From Paratinospora sagittata (lineage: Eukaryota; Streptophyta; Magnoliopsida; Ranunculales; Menispermaceae), in NCBI GenBank assembly GCA_035771175.1, contig CM069602.1, forward strand, positions 12,175,116 through 12,239,115: a DNA stretch of 64,000 bases, given 5' to 3'. Positions 59,679-64,000 of this stretch are shown piece after piece (the stretch's first letter is position 1; the number at the start of each line of letters is the position of its first letter). The notes below the pieces were generated by a model. It saw only the letters and a list, made by a program, of their open reading frames with translations. It made no database searches and was not told where the DNA came from. The translations under genes and the position numbers were made by a program.

Positions 59679-60480
59679 ATGAAGGAAGGAGCAGTAGAAC
59701 TTGGAGAATCTTCAAAGGTTTCAGTTTCAAGATTAAGAAGGATGAACAAAGGAATTTCTATAGCAGACTTCATTCTAAGGCTAATTGCAGTTGCGGGCAC
59801 ACTTGGAAGTGCAATTGCCATGGGAACAACTAATGAAACACTTCCTTTCTTCACACAGTTCATCCAATTCAAAGTCGAATATGACGATCTCCCATCGTTT
59901 ATGTAAACTCATCATCAATCATACACTTTCATTCAATTCAAATTATAACTTCAAACTACAATATTGATCTGTTCTTTTCATGATATTTGCAGGTTCTTTG
60001 TCATAGCAAACGCGATTGTAAGTGCATATCTAGTCCTCTCTCTAACTCTTTCCTTCCTCCACGTTGTTAGAAGCAACGCGAAAACCACTAGATTGATCTT
60101 GGTCTTCTTCGATACGGTAATTCCATTTGAAATCAAATCTGCTAGCATTTAGTTCAAGTTTTATTGCATGCATGCATGGGGGGAACACTAAAAAAAAGTA
60201 TGTATTATATATTTCCTTCTCCATGACACAGTCTTACAAGTGATTGTGTCTTGAACTTGTGCAGACCATGCTGGCTCTTCTCACTGCAGGGGCATCTGCT
60301 GCATCGGCTATCGTCTACCTTGCGCACAAGGGGAATGCTGGAGCAAATTGGCTTGCCATCTGCCAACAATTCAATTCGTTCTGCGAGCGCATTTTGGGTT
60401 CTTTAATCGGCTCATTTGTTGGAATAGTTATGTTTATACTACTGATCATGCTCTCAGCTCTAGCCATCTCTAGACATTAA
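59679..60480 (+). CDS. CASP: Casparian strip membrane protein (CASP), 3 exons, 187 aa
   Basis: CASPs are four-helix membrane proteins that form the endodermal membrane domain where the lignin-based Casparian strip is built. Exons 59679-59902, 59993-60116 and 60265-60480 join with GT-AG borders (the second residue block starts mid-codon at M75). Helices lie at about 29-49, 76-97, 109-130 and 158-180. The first loop has the CASP signature [12 protein letters not shown], the second loop has [13 protein letters not shown] with two cysteines, and Arg34 in helix 1 and the Asp in FDT before helix 3 are the conserved MARVEL/CASP residues. The start [10 protein letters not shown] matches the family N-terminus, so the upstream in-frame ATG at 59604 is probably not used. 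This is a true CASP rather than a distant CASP-like. Confidence 0.94.
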
Positions 60481-61181
60481 TAAGCAGGGAAGATGAGAAG
60501 GGGCTTCTTCAATTGGGTGTGGGATGGTGATATATATGAGCATTGCTTTGGTTTGTTAGTTTGTTTCTACAAATTTCACCTTTGGCATGAATGCTCCCTA
60601 CTTTTGTGTGATGGCTTGGTAAGCAACAAGTAAGAACTTGGATATATTTAATTTCCTTTTAAAGGGTCAATATAAATCATACACTGTATTTTTGTAACTT
60701 TTTTTTTGTATGCGGGTGTTGCCCAAAGAACAAAAATTTGTGCAATATCGCTACATGGACTCACGTGTGGATTTAGCTGTGTACTCGAATCAATATAAAT
60801 CGAACACAATTGTATAATAAATGATGCAATAAAAAATAAAACCTAAAAAGTATAAAATCTTTGTGTTCTTTGATAAAGATGACAACATTTTAAAGCAAAT
60901 AAAGTAGAACAATTTTACTTACAAGTCCTCAAAGCATTTCCATTGTGTACTATATAGTACAAAGAAAATAGAATCTAACAAATATAAAATCATTATTGTT
61001 GATGCAAGATTTGACCAACACTAAAAATAATTAGTATTATATGTGAATAATATCGTATACATAAATAGTATTGTATATGAGAATGATATCGAATCTCAAG
61101 AAAGATTTTTATGATGTAGAAGATCAGATAAGACCGCATCCACAGAGCGTACTAGGACTTTTAAGAGAGGCTCAAATACCA
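60481..61181. other. 3' flank of CASP and AT-rich DNA
   Basis: Probable 3'UTR for the first 150-200 bases, then AT-rich DNA without recognisable genes or elements up to the solo LTR. Confidence 0.45.
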
Positions 61182-61186
61182 ATTAT

Positions 61187-61751
61187 TGGGGAATGAACAA
61201 CGTATGCAAGATTAAATAACAAGATATAAACAACTGTAAAGAAGTAAAAGATACCAAGATCTTACGTGGTAAAATTCTCGATTTGATGGAAACATCCACA
61301 GACAAGATAAAAAAACTTCATTATGAATAGAAATTTACAACCTTCTTTTCACATTCAATGAGAGAATAATCCGACGCTCTCTCTCTCTTGATTTAGAAAA
61401 ACACCAAGGAAAAGAAGAATAAGTAGAGAATGATTTGCTTGATCACTTGATCACTTCATGTCTAAACCTCCCATATGAAAGGCTATTTATACTAAATCAA
61501 ATACAATTCACATCACACAATTAAATATTCACAAATAAATCTTAGTCATACAAATGTAATGCATTTCACTTAATTTTGAGCACTTAATTTAACTAATTTT
61601 AGATGCTTCTAATTAGTGGGCTTGGACTTAGTTTTGGGCCTTATTTTGGGCTTGATCTTGAGCTTAATCATAAATTTATTCCTGGTCTAATTTATGGATC
61701 CAACATATTTATTTAATATTTATAGGTCTAATAATATTTATTGGTCCAACA
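61187..61751. mobile_element. Copia-like solo LTR, 565 bp, TSD ATTAT
   Basis: TGGGGAATGAAC at the left and GGTCCAACA at the right give TG..CA ends, and ATTAT flanks both sides (61182-61186 and 61752-61756). An internal CTTACGTGGTAAAATTC near 61262, followed by CATCCACAG, recalls a motif common in short plant Copia LTRs. There is no internal coding region and no second LTR in the window. Confidence 0.8.
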
Positions 61752-62158
61752 ATTATGTTCTTCGATAAAGATGTTTATTTATAGTTATATTTCTCATAAC
61801 ATTTTGAGATTTATGTTAAGCAAAATGTAAATAAAATAGAAGGATGTATCTTGGAGCAATTGTGACCTAAAGGATACTAATTTGCATCTAAAAATAGTTT
61901 CTCTTATGTGGAGATAAGGTTATGTATTTGTAATAGTAAAAACTTTTTTCACTGTCTCCTTAAAATCTTAAACAAGAAAAAGTATTTAAATCTTTATTAT
62001 TGATTTATGATTAAATTCTCTAATTTTTGTGGACACAAATCGTACTTGATTAATGATTATAAAAGCACCAATACATTGCTAGGTTATAGCTATAATCTTA
62101 TAAGGGAGGTTGTAAATAACGTATTAATTTAGTTTTAAATAAGATTTTTCCATCCATT

Positions 62159-62231
62159 GGCCGATCAACTCAGCTGGGTAGATTGTTGTGCTAAGTACAT
62201 GAAAGCCGTAGGTTCGAGACCTGAATGGGCC
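62159..62231 (+). tRNA. tRNA-like sequence, probable tRNA pseudogene (anticodon loop reads AAG)
   Basis: The 73-nt stretch pairs GGCCGAT with ATGGGCC (one mismatch), has a five-pair anticodon stem TTGTG/CATGA around loop CTAAGTA, and a T arm with loop TTCGAGA. The box A region CTCAGCTGGGTAGA is good but the D stem is poor, and the variable loop is too short for a leucine tRNA, which AAG would imply. A degenerate tRNA or SINE head is most likely. It lies 3' of the acid phosphatase gene. Confidence 0.35.
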
Positions 62232-62404
62232 ATAATAATGTTTTAACTTTTTTTTTCCCTCAAAAATTGGATGGATTGATTGAATTAGAATTACATCCTT
62301 CAATAATTTACAAAATGTGGATGGCTAAGCTATTTCCTACTAATCTAATATAATTTACAGGCAATGTGCAATGCAATAACAAATAATAATAATAATGACA
62401 ACCC

Positions 62405-63548
62405 CTAAATCGCGGAGTGAAGGAGCTTGGACACGGTGAACTGATGCAACTCCTCCCCAAAAACATCATAGAAAACCATTCTGGCTTCATTCTTCTTCAG
62501 TTCTGCAGACATGAAACCTTGCCCATCATAGAAGAAGTTCACTCCATCTTTATCTTTCACGTTTCCTCTCCATGCCCTTGATCCTGCTCCACTTGTTAAA
62601 AGCTGTATTGACCTGCATTCATCAAAACCAAAACTTACTACATATATGTGTATTAGTAACCTGATTGTATACAATGAGGTTCAAATTGTGTTGATCTTTT
62701 TGCTTTGGATTACCCGTCTGCGCTACTGATGTGTTCAAGGCAATGGTCATGCCCATTCATGTAAAGATCCACATTGTAGGCCTTGAGCATTGGAAGAAGC
62801 AGCTTTTTGAGCTCCTCTGTATCACCATGGTGCCCTGCACTTTCAATAGCATGGTGCCCCACCATGATCTTCCAATCTGCCCTCGATTCTTTCAACGCCA
62901 TTTCCAAATCCTATGTAGTTGAGAAAAAGCTAAGTTTGATTTTAATAAAACACATTTATGTATATTGTAAAGATCTTTTCTTTCATGAAGTTACCTTGAG
63001 AAGCCTTGCGATGTAATTCTCTCGGGGAAGCACGCCTCGCCAATCATAAGAATGGTCCTTGGTGTTGAAGAAGTATAGATCTACAAATGGATTTGTGTCC
63101 ACGAAGAAGAACTCCGCAATTTCTAGCGAATATAAAAACACAAGAATGAACTAATCTATGATTGAGGCAAAATTAGAATAAGTTGACAATTTTAGGATTG
63201 GAAATCTTGGGTACCTGAATTGACAATAAATGATCTCATGCAAAGCCATCGGCTATCGATTTTCCTAAGAACAGGATCCAGTTGGGCTTCGACGTTGCCT
63301 CTGTAATCATGGTTGCCCAAAACTGAAACAACAGCGAAATATGGATCATTTGTTCTGGGGTGTTTTAATTGGTTTCAAGGAAGAAACTTACCAGTGTACC
63401 ACTGCTTCTGCAAGCTCCTAGCAGTGTAGATATTTGCAAATGATTCTAGAAAAGCAGAATCATTCACACCACTCAACCCATTATCATAGAAATTATCACC
63501 AGTAGAGATCACAAAATCTATATCTAGCTTCTCTCCAATCCTTCCCAT
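62405..63548 (-). CDS. Purple acid phosphatase, PAP3/8/17 type, 5 exons seen, partial at 5' end (265 aa)
   Basis: Purple acid phosphatases hydrolyse phosphomonoesters with an Fe(III)-metal centre; the small 35-kDa class is secreted or vacuolar, and PAP17-like members rise on phosphate starvation. Exons on the minus strand: 63548-63392, 63322-63215, 63122-62995, 62910-62714 and 62612-62405, GT-AG with consistent phase. Metal-ligand motifs in order: [26 protein letters not shown] and NGHDHCLEH. The first motif (GDWG) and the signal peptide, about 70 residues, must lie in exon(s) beyond 64000, because an acceptor precedes MGRIGEK at 63548. The C-terminus ([12 protein letters not shown]) is complete. 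Confidence 0.95.
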
Positions 63549-64000
63549 CTGCAACAAATGATAAAACTATGTAAGGGAAGATGAAAAAGAAGAGGAAGAT
63601 TAGTTTGATGTACAAACATGTATATGAAACATCTTGTTCTTGAAGGTAACCTGACTGAAACAGGAAACCAATGATTTCCAAATAATTAATACACTTTTTC
63701 TTGATATGTTCAATGATTTTCCATGACTGACATGCATTTTCTTCCATAGCCATAAAGATGGCCTCTAGTTTGAATGTAGACAATAGAGGTTAGTGTTAAG
63801 AGGCTGGGATTCAATTTTCTTTTGTGGCCCAGGCTTTTGAATAATTAAGGAAATATATGAATGTTCAAGAGGATTGGATTCACAAGTTGAAATAAAGATA
63901 TAGATTTTTTATTTTATAATATGCATTAAAAGAAAGATTTTTTTTTTTTTTCCCTCTGTTGCAAATTGCTTGTTGTGAGATTTTTCCAAGGCGGGCTCTT
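63549..64000 (-). other. Intron of the acid phosphatase gene
   Basis: No exon encoding the expected GDWG motif is present up to the window edge, so this is the 3' part of an intron longer than 450 bp. It ends in TTTGTTGCAG on the minus strand. Confidence 0.75.

Noticed and set aside
1..64000. CRISPR arrays, operons, bacterial features
   Set aside because: The window is plant nuclear DNA; tandem repeats present are minisatellite or microsatellite in nature.

Overview
This window is AT-rich nuclear DNA of a flowering plant, most likely a eudicot. The evidence is a set of plant-specific genes (P-class PPR, Casparian strip protein, ACHT-type thioredoxin, MIR169), GT-AG introns, and a heavy load of LINEs, tRNA-derived SINEs, MITEs and solo LTRs. 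The species cannot be named from the sequence. All exon models are hand-built from splice signals and protein-family knowledge; no search was run.

Layout. 0-2.0 kb: no gene seen. 2.2-11.0 kb (minus): an endosulfine-type PP2A-inhibitor gene with six coding exons and a remote 5'UTR exon; two introns of 3.6 and 3.9 kb are filled with SINEs and MITEs. 11.3-16.1 kb: a diverged minisatellite (about 18 units) interrupted by three tandem copies of a gene for a small secreted six-cysteine peptide, of which only the middle copy is intact. 16.1-26.1 kb: a promoter-like segment without a gene, then a MITE-rich region with no convincing coding gene. 26.1-27 kb: a MIR169 precursor. 28.4-29.6 kb: a LINE remnant, then a 53-residue membrane protein gene (minus). 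32.2-36.1 kb: an intronless 1300-residue PPR protein. 36.7-37.1 kb: a calmodulin-like gene (minus). 38.5-49.4 kb: one old L1-type LINE (minus) split by two solo LTRs, each with a perfect 5-bp target duplication. 51.0-52.4 kb: an ACHT-type chloroplast thioredoxin (minus). 56.3-58.6 kb: LINE and hAT fragments. 59.7-60.5 kb: a CASP gene. 61.2-61.8 kb: a Copia-like solo LTR. 62.4 kb to beyond the edge: a purple acid phosphatase lacking its first coding exon(s) in this window (minus).

The genes are independent units with no operon-like logic. Several are signalling or regulatory: endosulfine (PP2A-B55 control), a CML (calcium), MIR169 (NF-YA transcripts) and ACHT (chloroplast redox). CASP and the acid phosphatase belong to families tied to root barrier formation and phosphate acquisition. 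The least familiar item is the tandem six-cysteine peptide locus inside its own minisatellite, where gene duplication, decay and satellite expansion can all be read directly.
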